DNA of 64,000 nucleotides from Typha latifolia (taxonomy: Eukaryota > Streptophyta > Magnoliopsida > Poales > Typhaceae). Positions 19,881 through 33,233 of the stretch are shown here, one piece after another. Made by a program: the position numbers and the translations under genes. The stretch's first letter is position 1. Every line of letters starts with the position of its first letter. The notes under the pieces were generated by a model. That model searched no databases. It was not told where the DNA came from and was given only the letters and a program-made list of their open reading frames with translations. Where the stretch lies: contig CM034101.1 of NCBI GenBank assembly GCA_019914945.1, forward strand, positions 8,381,188 to 8,445,187. Reading direction: 5' to 3'.

Positions 19881-22800
19881 ATTCAGGTGGTATTAGAGCT
19901 TAGGTTTAAGGATGATCTAGCAAACCATCAAGTACACTAGTTGTCGATTTTGTTTAGGATTACGTTAGTAGTTGATCTCGATGAGTTTGATATTAATTGG
20001 TTGAGATAGATATCTAGATTGTGATGTTGAGATTATTAAGTTTTGATACTTTGACGATATTGATAGAAATAATTTAGGATATTGGTATATTGAGAATTTA
20101 TTTGAGCGACTAATGAATAAGAAGAGATATTACTAAATCATGCATTGATGTTATCGATGTAGAGGTGTTATAGTCTTTGGAGCATAATATTGGAGATGTA
20201 GACATGCTCATATGGTGCGATAAAGTGTAGAAATTCCTAAACATGTAGAGATATTTATTTATGCAGAAGAATTATTATCAGTAGATTGGAGGTTATTCTG
20301 AACAGATATAGCTTATTTTTGGGATTTTTGATCTTTTATGGATATATTTGAGATTAGGAGATTAATGTAAAGAGATATATGTGCAGAGAGACTATTCTAA
20401 TTCTTATGAGGATTATAATTATTGATTATGGATAGATGAGTAAGATATGTGATGATTTGGTATAGTGGAAAAGATATTAGGTGATGTAATATAGATGAAT
20501 GTAGATTGTATACGGAAAAGAATTTTTGGGATGACTAGTATGATAAATTATGTTTGCAAGATACTTGTGTTAGTAGGTATAAAATTTTGATTATACCGAC
20601 AAGATGGATGATTTAATAGGGATATGTTTGTACAATACTACTACTAGAGGATTAACATCTTATCTAAATCTTTAAGTTGATGATTACCAAATAGGGTAAT
20701 GAGCATAGAAAATATGACATGGATATAGTTATTGGATTCTGAATTATTTCAGTAGTGGAGACTTAATGTATATCTTTCTGGATGACATGGTAGTAGGTTT
20801 AGTTTAGAAGTTGCTGATTATGTGAATTCGATTAGATGGAAAGAATGATAATAAAATGAATTATATAGGGTGATGATAGTTGCTAAAGTTGATAGTCTCA
20901 TAATATATCTTGTATGACAGTGAAAATATATTTTGATTATTAGTTTAGTTTTGGACATTAATTGAGAGGATCAGAATATTATAGCATGAAGATCGTGTAT
21001 TTTGGGTGATGAATATTAATTACAAATATACAAACTTATTTTTTATGATATTAATGATGTTATGGAAAGATTTTTGAGGATGCTATAAGATTAAATTGTT
21101 CAGTATATGTGGTGCACTTTATATAAAGGATGTGATAGAATATTAAGTTGAGACTCTCGAAGAAATATGAGGTTAAAGTGATTTAATTAGGAATGAGATA
21201 TGTTGGTTTTTAATCATAGATGTTAAATTGAGATATTATGTGCTTTGACATGTTAGTTGTTTCGATGATATTAATTGGAGAGATAAATTGATAGAGGTAT
21301 TCATACATCCTATAGACTTAATCATTTGTTATGACTGATAGATAGTCTAGAAGTTGAACTAATTGCTTCATAGGACAGATCATATTCAGTTTATCAATAG
21401 AAATTTATTATACTGCTAGAAGATAAACAGATAATGATGTATAGGAAAGTGATTATTTTAGCATTTGTTTAACCGTTGGCTTTCATGTTCGATTATTACT
21501 AGAGGTTATTGAGCGAGCCTTTTAGAATGATGAGATTGATCTTAATAATTATAAAGATTTACAAGTTTACATTTGAGTCTTAAAGTAAAGATACTTGATT
21601 GGGAGATAATGATTTCATGATTGGTTCCATTATAATTGTGAAAATTTGATCTTTTAATGAATTGCAAAGTTTTAAGGTTGTGAGTTGATCTAAAGTAAAA
21701 TGGAAGATATACTAGTAAGGTTGTAATTTATATTTTTGGATGTCTTCTAATCTATATGAATCAGTTAGTGTCAGTTATTTTATTAGCATATTATAATAGC
21801 ATTACCAATTCGGGAGATTAATCTTAGTAATTTTAGTTCAAGTACAATGATTTTGTAGATTTGTCTAAGATATGGTTATGTATTCTTAAAGATTAAGTAT
21901 GATGGATTAGTAAATATTTGGATGGCAATGGATTTATAGTATGAATTGAATATTATATCTGTCGAGATATTAAATAGATTATTGGATTACTTAGTAGAAC
22001 TCAGTAGATAGTCTTTGGATCTGAATATTGTTATCCTGAAGTGATATTTTGGTGGATATATTAGCAACGATAGTAATTAAATAGATAAAAATCAAACTTG
22101 AGTTATGTGAATCGAGGAATGAACAGTTTGGATATAGAAAGTGATTGATAGAAAGATTATTATAAAGTTTATCATGTATGTTTCTGGAGATAGTTTGAAT
22201 CTAATCTTTAAGATATTGCAGATTAAGAAGGAAGATAATGTGGAAAATCAAAAGAGGATATAAATTTCGTTTAAAGTTGCATTAGGATTTACATTGATAG
22301 GCTGAATTTGATGCCCTGCATGTTATTCTTAAGAATGTATTATGAATACACGTTGATATTGTAGTTTTATATGGATAGGTGTGATCCCTTATATTAATTT
22401 ATCTAGTAATTTGTATAATGATTTAAGCATATAAGCAGTGCACTTTAAATAAGAGAGTTTGTGCTATCGCCTATATTTTAAGAGGATATCAAATGATGCT
22501 GAGTATGTTTAGATTAGTAACATTATTTATTAGAAAGAGAAGCATGAGTTAAATATTTCAGATATTCTTGAAATAACTTGTATTTATCATTCTACTTGGT
22601 ATTAGTGATAGTATTGAGTAATAATCCATTGAGTATGCTTGGGATCAGAGTATATATTCAGTAGATTGGAGATAATTTACTTAATTGGGTTGTATCGTAT
22701 TATCATTGGTGATTATGGCATTACGATATTGTATTGTTGTAGTTAGCAGGAAAAGTTATAAATTTGGATAGCTTGAGGTATTTTGGAGTAGAATATGATT

Positions 22801-23097
22801 CAAGTAATAGATGACAACACTTTTTATATTGTAGAATGAATGTATTATTTCTGGCAGACTAGTGGTATTATTGATGTGTATAGACATGGTATGATTACTT
22901 GACTGACCTAGATCTAGAAATTTTAATTTTGTAAGGGAGTTACTTGTGGTGATATAAGTTATAGATTTGGAAAAAAGTAAGATTGCACAGTTGCCGATTT
23001 GAGTAGAAGGTGGTGAAACTAGATATGTGGATTTTCTTACAATACCAGTGTGATTTAAATTTCGGGGTCAAAATGTTAATAAAGGGGGAAGGAAAAT
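19881..23097 (+). mobile_element. Non-coding internal domain, C-depleted
   Basis: No frame above about 60 codons and no gag/pol motif on either strand. The plus strand is strikingly poor in C: sample 60-base lines at 20401 and 20461 contain one C each against 14 and 17 G. The PBS is at 19888 and the PPT at 23081-23097. This is what remains of, or replaces, the coding region of a long-LTR gypsy element. Confidence 0.75.
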
Positions 23098-24090
23098 GTA
23101 ACAACCTATCCTTAAAAAAAAAAAAAAATAATTAATCATTGCATGGGCACGATTTGGCCCGCCACACTCGTGCCCATGCAATGGGGCATAGCGTGGGGGG
23201 GGGGGGGGGTATGCATGTGTTAGATACATGATTGGAGTCTACATTGCATCATTTTTCCCTTGATTCTTGTTCCACCTAAATTGTTGTTATGCATTGACTC
23301 ATTATCATACTGGATATATGCATGCGATCTGACATTTAGAAGGAAAGCATGAAATGTGATTGATATGATAGTTGATAGAAAGCGTGAGGATACCTGAGTA
23401 GGCGCCAAGGTTAGGGGTGCTTGGGGTGATGATTATCAATGCTGATATGCAATATCTCGTGGCCCATGTCTGAGGTCAGTTGAGTCTGTGCGCACAGATA
23501 ATCGGACACATGCCATTCGCTAGGGCATATGTGGCAAGTTATCCTCACGAGGTTTCTATCAATTATGTGGGTGCCCGGTCTGGATGGATGTTGATACCCT
23601 AGCGGGTGGTGGGGTAAGATTATATTTGAGATACTCTTGCGGGTCGCGGAGTATGCTCTGAGCCTTCGGACATGATGTTGAGACCGAGTACCAGACGGTG
23701 ACTGTGCCACAGTGGTCTAGTATGATGATATTATACCGAGATGTCGGTGATGATTGTGATGTTGAGAAATGCATATGACTTTATTATAATTTGGTTACCT
23801 AATTATCGAGTGATCAATATGCATCATATATGGTTGCATTTGATATAATAGTATGGTCATGGTCGGCATGCATTATGTGTCATATTTGAGACAGAGTTGT
23901 GATGATAATATAATATAGAAATCTATTTACTCATTGTCGAGGATTATATACTTTTATTAGTTATGACATATTATCTACTTTTCATTTATATATTATTGAG
24001 GATACATTCATATACTCATTCATGACATGATGTTTTTGCTGATTCATATTATCTAGTACATGATTTACTCTCTGTTTGGCATCACTAATT
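23098..24090 (+). mobile_element. 3' LTR of the TGTAAC element, deleted and truncated
   Basis: It begins TGTAACAACCTATCC after the polypurine tract. A G-run (about 23197-23210) marks a deletion of roughly 600 bp relative to the copy at 26653-28842: sequence jumps from the GGGGCA block to TATGCATGTG. It ends abruptly at CATCACTAATT (24090), missing the final third. Confidence 0.8.
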
Positions 24091-25579
24091 TACATTGGAC
24101 CTTTATCCATTGGCCTTGCAAGGTGCCAACATTGTTTTGGGGACTCAATGGCTTCAAAACTTGGGGCCTATGACATTTGACTTTACAAACCTCTTAATGA
24201 CATTTTGGAGGAATGACTAGAGAGTGCTGCTGGATGGAAATCAACAGCTGATTGAACTTCCAAGCGTAGGGGACGCAAGTGAGCTCGTCTCTTTCTCAAC
24301 ACCCACTTTTCATTTTTTCTTAGATTTGTGGTGAACTAGTGCAGGGGATAGTAAACTGGTTCGACTCATGGAGGAGCTGAGGGAGAACCCATCAAGCCAC
24401 CCCGAGCACGAGTAGCGCAACGAGTTGGTACTCGAGCGCGGGCAAATCAAGGTACCCGCGGACGAAAAGCTACAGAGACTATTGATGGCACACTTCCATG
24501 ATACTCCTATAGCAGGCCATGAAGGGGTCTTATGTACCTAAAAGCGGCTGGCCCAAAACAGTACATAGACAACGATGAAGTCGGACGTGAAGAAATATGT
24601 GTGTGAATGTCAAATCTGCCAACGAGTCAAATTGGAGACGCTCAAACCTAGCGGGCTATTGCAACCTCTGCCTATACCAGAGCATATTTGGGAGGACATC
24701 TCTATGGACTTCATCGAAGGGCTGCTAGAGGTCCGAGGTCAATCGGTGGTGTTTGTTGTGGTGGATAGGCTAAGCAAATATGCTCATTTCATAGCATTGT
24801 CTCACCCGTTTTCAACGAAAAAGGTTGCTGAAATTTTTGTTCTGGAAGTGGCGCGCTTGCATGGGATGCCTAGGACGATCGTGTCAGACCGGGATCGCAT
24901 CTTCATCAGCGAGTTTTTGTTCAAGTTCTTCAGATTGCAAGGGACTCGAATCAACCTTAGTTCAGCTTATCACCCCAAGACGGATGGCCAAACCGAGGTG
25001 GTGAATCGTAGACTGGAGCAATACTTGCGATGCTTTGTGGTGGACCAACCAAAGGATTGGGTCAAATTCCTTCCATGGGCTGAGTGGTCATACAATACCG
25101 CTCGTCACTCTAGCATGGCATGACCCCCTTTGAGGCGATTTATGGGCGCACTCCCCCGGTCTTGCGTACCTACGATAGACTCGCAGCGGGAGATAGAACC
25201 GAGCTCGACTTGGAATTTGTAGATCAAGATGAAACATTGAGATGACTCAAGATTCACCTAGCAACAGCCCAAAACCGCATGAAGCAGACTCATGACAAGG
25301 GCCGGCGTGAGCGAGAATTTGAGGTGGATCAATGGGTGTTCGTTCGAGCTCAATCGTACTGACAATCCACATTGAGACCAATTTTGAACCAGAAGTTGGG
25401 TTACAAGTACTATGGTCCGTACCGAGTGCTACAACAAATCGGTCCAATAGCTTACCTGTTGGTCCCACCTAAGGGAACCAGAATACATTCGGTCTTCCAT
25501 GTATCGACATTGAAGGCCTAGATCGGGCCTAACCATGTGGTGGGTTCGGCCTTGCCCGAACCAATAGAGGAAGATCAGA
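24091..25579 (+). pseudogene. gypsy A protease-end / integrase / chromodomain fragment
   Basis: It starts inside the protease region (about NIVLGTQWLQNLGPMTFDF). It passes through QLIELPSVGD into the pre-integrase linker and then integrase: HHCC finger (HFHDTPIAGHEGV, CECQICQRV), catalytic core with MDFIEGL, SDRDRIF and DGQTEVVNR (all D,D,E residues present in the long frame 24575-25123), and the C-terminal IHSVFHVSTLKA part. No reverse transcriptase or RNase H lies between protease and integrase. Stops at about 24220, 24335, 24414 and 24538, and a frame change near 25120, inactivate it. Confidence 0.88.
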
Positions 25580-26476
25580 TACTCTTTAGGGGTGTCTTTA
25601 TTTCTTGTTTTAAAGCTTAATTCCTAAGAAAATAAGTTTTCTACAAGTCGCATTCGAATGTGGGTGGAGTGCGTTCGAACGCGGTTATGAACGCCTGCAT
25701 CACGTCTAGAGAGTGTGAATCGTGCGTTTGAATGCCACATTCGAACGCGCTATGAACGCCTGTATCGCGTTCGCAAATCAAGAGAAGTGGGAAACAGGTA
25801 CATTCGGTCGCACATTTGAATGCCTACATCGCATTCGCAAATCCAGAGAAGAGCGAACTAGGTGCATTCGAACGCGGTCGGCGATAATGTACTATTTAGG
25901 GTTAATTTTGAATTGTTTGGTTAGCCTCTAAAGGATGTGGATGGCAACCATAGAGTCATTATTGAAGAATTGAGTTTTGCCTTGCCTCCTTCGTCTTCTT
26001 CGCTCTCATTCTCAAGATCCCCGGAGACGTCGCTTATAACCTCCCTCGACCGGCCAATCAACCTAGACCCTCAGGGGTGGCTCTCTTCTCCCCTTTCTTC
26101 CGATCTATCCAACACTTGCCCTAACTGTTCCATCAACGATAACCCTTCCACCACGACTTTTCACCGGTGCCACCCCATTAACGCCGGTCCACCCCCATCC
26201 ACCATCATCTAGTTTCTCGTGCCTCCATCCACGGATCCTGATTAGACCCCCTAATGTTCGTCCACTAATCGGACGATATCTCGAGATCCCTACATCTGAT
26301 TCACTTGAAACTAGATTCGTTGAAAAGCTCTTTTCCGGGGCTACAATAGATATAAATCTCAGGTCGATCTGATGGCCATATCTTTCAGGATCTTTTCACA
26401 AATTTTGTGCCAAATCTAGTCTAGGTCTGAGAATTGGAAGAGATCGAACCTTAGCCAAAAAGCGGAGATCGTATCA
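25580..26476 (+). mobile_element. LTR-A (3' LTR), first ~45 bp missing
   Basis: It follows the pol end directly, beginning ATACTCTTTAGGGGTG and ending GGAGATCGTATCA. U3 TTCGAACGC motifs lie at about 25645-25885, the TATA-like position at 25922 (GCCTCTAAAGG, altered) and the leader after it. The TGATACGATTCGG terminus is deleted at the pol/LTR junction. Confidence 0.85.
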
Positions 26477-26652
26477 CTTTGTGGACTTATATAGGTTGGC
26501 GCTGCGAGGATCAGACATTGTCCTAGGCACACAACGGTTACAAAGCACAGGACCCATCACTTTTGATTTTCAGAGTATGTGGATGAAATTTAAGCAAGGA
26601 AACAAAGATGTGCGGCTTGATGGCGTTCAATCTCTGCTGATTATTGTTATGC
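26477..26652 (+). pseudogene. gypsy B copy 2, protease-end fragment
   Basis: It reads LALRGSDIVLGTQRLQS and DFQSMWMKFKQGNKDVRLDG, matching copy 1 at 10600-10735. It is interrupted at 26652 by a solo LTR and resumes at 28843. Confidence 0.8.
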
Positions 26653-28842
26653 TATAAGAACCCAACCTTAAAAAAAAATTTGCATAGGCACGATGTGGCC
26701 GGTCACAGTGTGGCCGGCCTCGTGCCTATGTAGTGGGGCAGCATGGGGAGGGGTGCCACGCACCCCCTCGCATCGTCGTAGCCAACTGGCTACGTCTAGC
26801 TAGCCACAGCGGGCCCCAGCGGGCCCCAGCGCCGCCGCAGCCACCGCCAAGACCCCCCCACTGGCTTCCCTCTCTCTTTTTAAATCTCTCTCTCTCTCTC
26901 TCTATCTCTCTCTCGGTCACTCTCTCTACTCTCTCTCTACTCTCTTACACTCCTCGTTGCCAACGTCGGCCCGCCGCCACCTTCCCGAAGCCGCCGTCGC
27001 CAATCTCGAATCCCCTTATTTGAGACCCCGTGGACCTTGCTAACGATGAGTGTCACTCGGTTAACTGACGGACGTGAGAGATGTGTGGTTTGTGTCTTCT
27101 AATCAGACGGTGAGTAGTCTTACCCCTTAGACGTCTTTCTCAAATTAAGATATATTATATCTTATCTATATGCATGTTTTGGCCTCCAGCATGATTATAT
27201 GACTTTATCTAGAGATGATTACAGTCGACCATATTTTATCATGCATATGATTAGGTTGATCTGGGATATGAGCACATTGGTGATATATAAAGATTATGAG
27301 AGATGATTATACTATTATAATGTTATGTCCAATTGATTTGTAGCATGAGTATGCATGTAATTGATAAACTAGCATGACTATGCATGTGTTGACTACATGA
27401 TCAGAGACTATATTACATTATTTTTGTTTTGATTCATATTCCACCTAAATTTCTGTTATGCATTGACTTGTTATCGTACTGGATATATGCATATGATCTG
27501 TCATTTTGAAGGAAAGCATAAAATGTGATTCATAGGATAGTTGATAAAAAGCGTGAGGATACCCGAGTGGGCGCGAGGGTTAGGACGCGCTTGGTTGATG
27601 ATTGATTGCTCGACATAGTCGCGATCCTGTTAGCCTTACGTCCGAGGTTGTTCGTTTGTGTGCGCAGCAGACATTCGGACACATACCGTTCGCCAGGGCA
27701 TATGTGGCAAGTTATCCTCACGAGGTTTCTATCAACTATGTGGGTGCCCGGTCTGGATGGATGTTGATACCCTAGCAGGTGGCGGGGTATGGTTATATTT
27801 GAAATACTCTTGCGGGGGGCGGAGTATGCTTTGAGCCTTCGGACATGATGTTGAGATCAGGTACCAGGTGTTGACTGTGCAAAGTGGTCTAGTATGATGA
27901 TATTATACCGAGATGTCGGTGATGATTGTGATGTTGAGAAATGCATATGATTTCATTATCATTTGGTTACCTGATTATTGAGTGATCAATATGCATCATA
28001 TATGGTTGTATTTGATATCATAGCATAGTCATGGTCGGCATGCATCATTTGTCATATTTGAGAGAGAGAGTTATGATGATGATATGACATGGAGATTTAT
28101 TTATACATTGTTGAGGATTATATATTTTATCAGTTATGACATGACATGTTATCTATTTTTTATTTATGTATTATTGAGAAACATTCACATACTCATTCAT
28201 GGCATGATGCTCTTTCTAATTCATATTATCTAGTATATGATTTACTCTCTATTTGGCATCACTAATACAGGGTAAGATCTATTCACTGAGTCTTTTGCTC
28301 ATGACTCTCTTTATTTCTTTTCTAACCCTCTCAGAGATATGGTACGTGATAGCGACTTGAGAAGATATTTTAAAATGATGATGTTGTGAGCTATAGATGC
28401 GAGATGGTATAGATGATAGTTTAACTAGATATTGAGTTGTACCAGTATTTGATATTTGTACTCTTTTGTATTAGACGATGATTTGGATATTACAGGTCGA
28501 ATCATAGTGTACTCTTGTATTAGTTATTTTAGTTGTATCTTGATGGTTTGTTGTGGCCTGTGTGGGTCCTGCCAGATTATGTAGTGGTCTAAGGTATATT
28601 ATTGTGGACTGGAATATTCATATGTTAATAGGTTTATTTGGTTAATAGTATAATTTATTTGGTGATGGATTTTGTGATCATGGATCAGATTGGTTAGCAG
28701 GTTTTATTTTGATGATGTCATGATTATATGTGCACAGGAGACTATCTATGCATGATGGGCCCCACCCGACCTGTCGCGTGCGCCAAGCGTGTCGTGTGGG
28801 CGCGTGTGCATGCACGTGCCCGTGCCGGGCGGGGGCGTTACA
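26653..28842 (+). mobile_element. Solo LTR, TGTAAC family
   Basis: It starts TATAAGAACCCAACC (the decayed TGTAACAACCCAACC of 29794) and ends GGGGGCGTTACA, 2190 bp. Flanks TATGC (26648-26652) and GATGC (28843-28847) agree at four of five bases, and the gypsy B sequence continues across. A (CT)n block lies near 26870-26950. Confidence 0.85.
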
Positions 28843-29793
28843 GATGCAGCCGATGGTGGGGCTGCCATGTGCAAGTGATTTGGCCAATCTTTTTCAGTTT
28901 GGACTAGTAGGAGATGAGCCTCAAATGAGTCTAGATACTACCATCGAGTTGTCTAATTTATTAGACAAATTTGTTGGACTGTTTGAAAAAACATAGGAGC
29001 TGCCACCATGGAGAACGACGGACCATCGCATAGAGATTGTACCCGGGGCTGCACTAGTGAATGTGTGGCCATATTGGTATCCACATGTGCAAAAGGAAGT
29101 TATCTCTAAAATGGTAGCCGAGATGTTGGAGCAAGGCCTCATACAAACAAGTCATAGCTCTTAATCATCGCCCGTGCTACGGGCACTACGAGTTCCGGGT
29201 GATGCCATTTGGCCTCACCAATGCTCTAGCTACTTGTCAAGGCCTCATGAATGATATTTTTTGGCCTCTACTACGAAGGTATGCCTTGATATTCTTTGAT
29301 GATATTTTAGTGTATAGCAGGACTGAATTAGAGCATTGGCGGCATTTAGAGGATGTGCTGAATTTGTTGAAGCAAAATTAGGTAAAAATCATAAAGTCCA
29401 AGTGCCTATGGGGGGGAGTACCACAAGTGGAGTATTTATGCCACATTATCTCAGCGGAAGGTGTAGCGGCGGATCCTCAAAAGGTAGCATGTAAGACCGC
29501 TTGGCCGATTCCCACTACCACCACAGGATTGCGAGGATTCCTAGGGCTGACCGAATATTATCGCCGCTTCATCGTCAGGTATGACAAAATCGCTGCTCCT
29601 TTCACTTCTTTCTTGAAGAAGGACTCTTTTAGATGGACGGACGAAGCCACTACAACTTTTAAAAAACTAAAAATAGCAATGACGACGGCTCCCATTCTAG
29701 AGCTATCGGACTTTATCAAAGAGTTCATTGTGGAATATGATGTGTCGGGAGTTGGCATAGGAGCTGTACTAATGCAAGGAGGACGTCCCATAG
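28843..29793 (+). pseudogene. gypsy B copy 2, reverse transcriptase
   Basis: RT pieces: VPGAALVNV, VIGKM-like [14 protein letters not shown], then a deletion near 29165 that removes the first RT blocks, then [18 protein letters not shown], the catalytic [11 protein letters not shown] (both Asp present), HIISAEGVAADPQK, GLRGFLGLTEYYRRF and VEYDVSGVGIGAVLMQGG. Stops near 28994 and 29380 break it. It is cut at 29793 by another LTR. Confidence 0.85.
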
Positions 29794-30312
29794 TGTAACA
29801 ACCCAACCTTAAAAAAAATTAATTAATAATTAATTTTGGGCACGATGTGGCCAGCCATAGTATGGCCGGCCTCATGCCCATGCAAGTTGGTCGGGGCGGG
29901 GGGGGGGGGTGCCACGCGGCCCAGCAGCCAGTTGGTCGGGGCGGGGCCCCCCGCCGCCGTTGCCCGTCTCCGCCACCGCCTCTCTCTATCTATTTCTCTC
30001 TCCTCTCTCTTTCTCCTTCTCAAATGCTCTCTCTCTCTCGTTCCTCTCTCTTAAGCTTCCCCATCTCAGTATGCCGACGCCGGCCACTTCGGACCATCGC
30101 TGTCGCTTCCACCGCCGTGCCACCATCACCGGTGAGCCTCTTCCTCCTCCTTCCTCCTCTTCCTTCTTCTCTCTCTCTCCCTCTCTCTTTCTTTCTCTCT
30201 ATTTCTCTCCCTCTCTCTTTTTCTCTACTATCGTCTTCTTCGATCACCTGACCTGTCGCCAAGAAGCAACCGGTGCTCCCTCATCCCCTCCTCTTCTCTC
30301 CCTCCCTCTCTC

Positions 30313-30343
<31 letters not shown>

Positions 30344-30525
30344 CTCTCCCTCGGCTTCTTCTCCTTCTCTTTCTGCACAGTGTTGGGCTCGACCCAGCAC
30401 TGTAGAGGCAATGTTGGGCCGAGCCCAGCACTAATGGCAGTGATTTATTATTTATTTATGTTATGTTATTTTATTTTATTTTTGTTATTTATTTAGGTAT
30501 TTCCTTCTTAATTAATGCAAATTAA
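29794..30525 (+). mobile_element. TGTAAC-family LTR, 5' part only
   Basis: It starts TGTAACAACCCAACC within the gypsy B RNase H start. It runs through a G-run (29897-29909) and (CT)n tracts (29975-30355) to TTAATTAATGCAAAT, the point matching about 14330 in the minus copy, and then stops. The 3' two-thirds are missing. Confidence 0.8.
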
Positions 30526-31361
30526 AGATTAACGGTCTCCACATCTATCTCGCTACCTTCTAACCTTTAGTAAGTATTTCCATCAAAACTTCTGATCTAC
30601 ACCTCCAATTATCATGATTTAGGGTTGTGTTGGATTCCTTACTTTTAGGAGAACAACCTACTAGAGGTTAGGCCTTTTGGATGATTAGATCGTTTAATAT
30701 TGTTATCCAAACTGCGGTTCCAAATTTGTCCCGAGCACCAACCCCAGCCCCAAAGTGATTGTATCAATTGCATGCTTGTCGGAACCAATGATGAATTACT
30801 TTTCATAGTTAATTAACTAATTTCAGTGACCCTAAACATAAGACAACCTATCTCGGTGACCCTCAAGTCAATAACTCATCACAATGAAGAAAACATCAAT
30901 AAGTGATTAGAGATCCATGATGGAACTCACTCTTTAAAATCCTTTGTCTCAAACAACACCCCACAAAGTCTTGTGTAGGGCTTGAAAATATTTTCTTCAA
31001 TTACCAACGACCTAGGGCTTTTTGATTTATATTAGTGAAGAGAAAAATATCAAAAACCCAAACAAAATCAGACCTGGAAGCAACCAAAAATGGCTAGGGA
31101 ATTTTGTCTCTAAAGGTCTGAGTTTTGTTCTTCTAAAGGTCTGTCCTAATAAGATCTATGTCAAGATATTTTTAGATCAAAACAGAGTTGGAGTAAAACC
31201 CGGAAGTAATATTAACTTTTGAGTATTACATCCTTTGACTTAACGTTAAAAACAAGTACAAAACCAAAATCTGATACAACTCACAGTATCACAGTTCAGC
31301 GAATTAAAGATAGTGCCCACTTGAACGGTATGCTGAAATCTTCCAATTTTTATCGTTGTAA
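30526..31361. other. Low-copy spacer
   Basis: No frame or known repeat recognised. It lies between a truncated LTR and a solo LTR-C. Confidence 0.4.
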
Positions 31362-32149
31362 TGATACAACTCGGTCGGATTAGATCCACTCGTGGCATTG
31401 GGTTCATTAGAATGAGCCTATTTATCTAGTTGAATTTTGTTAGAAACAATGAAATGATTTTTGTTAGGGCACGTTCGAACGCAGGGACCGCATTCAAACG
31501 GGTATGTGAATGCCTACACATGTTCGTAAAAATAGAGAACACAAATTGTGTGTTCAAACGAAATCGGGTGGTTCAAACACCTACATACGTTCGTATCGAC
31601 AAAGAACTGAAATTTTGCGTTCAAACGCAATCGGGCGCATTCGAACGCCGCGACAAAAGTTGTTGGTTTGTTAGGATTTTTTAATTTAGTTGATGGGTCC
31701 CTAGGGTGAGCCTCTATAAATATATGGAGAAAACCCTACTTGATGTTTATCTTGGATAATTGAAATTATCTTTGGTCTTTATCTCCTTCTCAACTTGTTT
31801 TTAGCTATTGGCGCCCTCTCCCACCTCCCTTCTTCCACCGTCTAAGTTTTGGTCAGCTTCCTCTAACTCTTAATCCCCCTCTTCTATAACAACTTCTCCC
31901 CTTTCACATTAGGAATTTAACCTAGCAATTATCTAACCATTGAAAGACTATCAAGCTAGGGTTAATTAACATTCGACTATTGTTCAGTCAATATCTCAAA
32001 ATCTAACCGTTCGAATCCTATGATTTTAGAATAGTTGAAAAATTCTTCTCAAGGCGACTATATCAAAAATTGTTCGCAAATCCCTTCGAAAGTTGTAAGC
32101 CTAATCGAGTGCAGAACTGTTTCGGATTGAATTAGACCGGTTCATAACA
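31362..32149 (+). mobile_element. Solo LTR-C
   Basis: TGATACAACTCGGTCGG ... CCGGTTCATAACA, 788 bp. Flanks TGTAA (31357-31361) and TTTAA (32150-32154) agree at four of five. TTCGAACGC variants lie at 31465-31650, the TATA box in GCCTCTATAAATATATGG near 31710, and the pyrimidine-rich leader follows. Confidence 0.85.
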
Positions 32150-33175
32150 TTTAACTAGTGGATGTTTTACATTCTTGGATCTTTCCAATATTTATCTTAT
32201 TATCCAGCATTTGTCGCTATCTTAATAACAACAAGAACGATATAAATCCAGAAGGTTATTCATTCTTTAAGACCTTGATGCTTTCTGACAATATTGGAGT
32301 CTTCAAGTCCTTAAAAACAACTCAAAAAAATGCAAGTTGTCCGACCGAGACTACCTAACCTCAATCACACGTCCTCGATATAAAAAAGAAAAGAAAAATA
32401 AATAAAAAATTAATATATAAACCCTCGCTCTAAACCCCACAGTGCCACAAGCAAATCGTCCGGGATCCTCCAATATCAGAGATTTGTACATATGATATCA
32501 TCATCACCATTCTCCCAAAATATTTAATGGGCTCAAAATATTTCAGATACAGACAAAGATTCGAATCTTCCATTTTTCGTCGCAAGTAATTTATGAGGTT
32601 CTAATCATCCCTGGAAAGAGAAAACAAACTGTCTTCATTAGCAGTATAATTCTCCTTGAACGAAATCCTCGTCAGTATAGTACCAAAAATAATATTAAAA
32701 TAAAAGGTAAAGACGTCACCAAATCCACCTTTTGAATCAAGCACTATTTTGGATAACATTTTACCAGAATTAGAATCTCAAACAAATTACTTAGTAAATA
32801 GATTTTCGTTTTAAAGAAAAACTGGAATAGACAAGTCAGTAATTTCGTGATAAAAGTCACTGCAACTATTATTTCCATGCTCGTCGCGCGTTGAAGATAT
32901 CTAATCGAAAGGAGTTTAAATTTGACTTTTATACGTCCTGGAAGCATTCAGAACTTATGGCTATAGGAGTTCTTAGGGGTCACTTATCAAAGTCCTAAAG
33001 AAGGAGAACTGGTCAATTGATCCAATCCTTGGCTGCTTCCGAGTACACAAACCCTGTTACCATTATCCACAAAAATATTAATTAAGACTCTATTATTGGC
33101 TACTGCTCAAGAGATATTGTGTGAGTTAACCACAGTTACCTATACCGCAAACCCCAACCACACAAGCCCACCTTC
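32150..33175. other. Upstream region of the DnaJ gene
   Basis: Apparently single-copy A/T-rich sequence between the solo LTR-C and the promoter. No coding frame of note. Confidence 0.4.
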
Positions 33176-33184
33176 TATAAAATA
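33176..33184 (+). promoter_or_regulatory. TATA box of the DnaJ gene
   Basis: TATAAAATA lies 50 bases before the ATG at 33234. With the usual 30-base spacing it predicts a short leader of about 25 bases. Confidence 0.7.
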
Positions 33185-33233
33185 AGGTCTCTGCCCCAAT
33201 CTTTTCTTACCGACGAAATCTACCACTGCTCTC

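Larger units (their letters stand above)
16481..24090 (+). mobile_element. TGTAAC-family element with non-coding interior (LARD-like)
   Basis: 5' LTR (16481-19880, lacking about its first 880 bp and split by two solo LTRs), PBS TGGTATTAGAGC at 19888-19899, an interior of 3.2 kb with no gag or pol, a polypurine tract AAAGGGGGAAGGAAAA ending at 23097, and a 3' LTR starting TGTAACAACC at 23098. PBS and PPT in the right places show it is a real LTR element. The lack of ORFs makes it non-autonomous. The 3' LTR breaks at 24090 into gypsy A sequence. Confidence 0.82.

Noticed and set aside
29847..30496. Overlapping plus-strand frames of 134 and 195 residues
   Set aside because: Low-complexity product of (CT)n runs in an LTR fragment, corresponding in reverse to the frames at 14390-15042.
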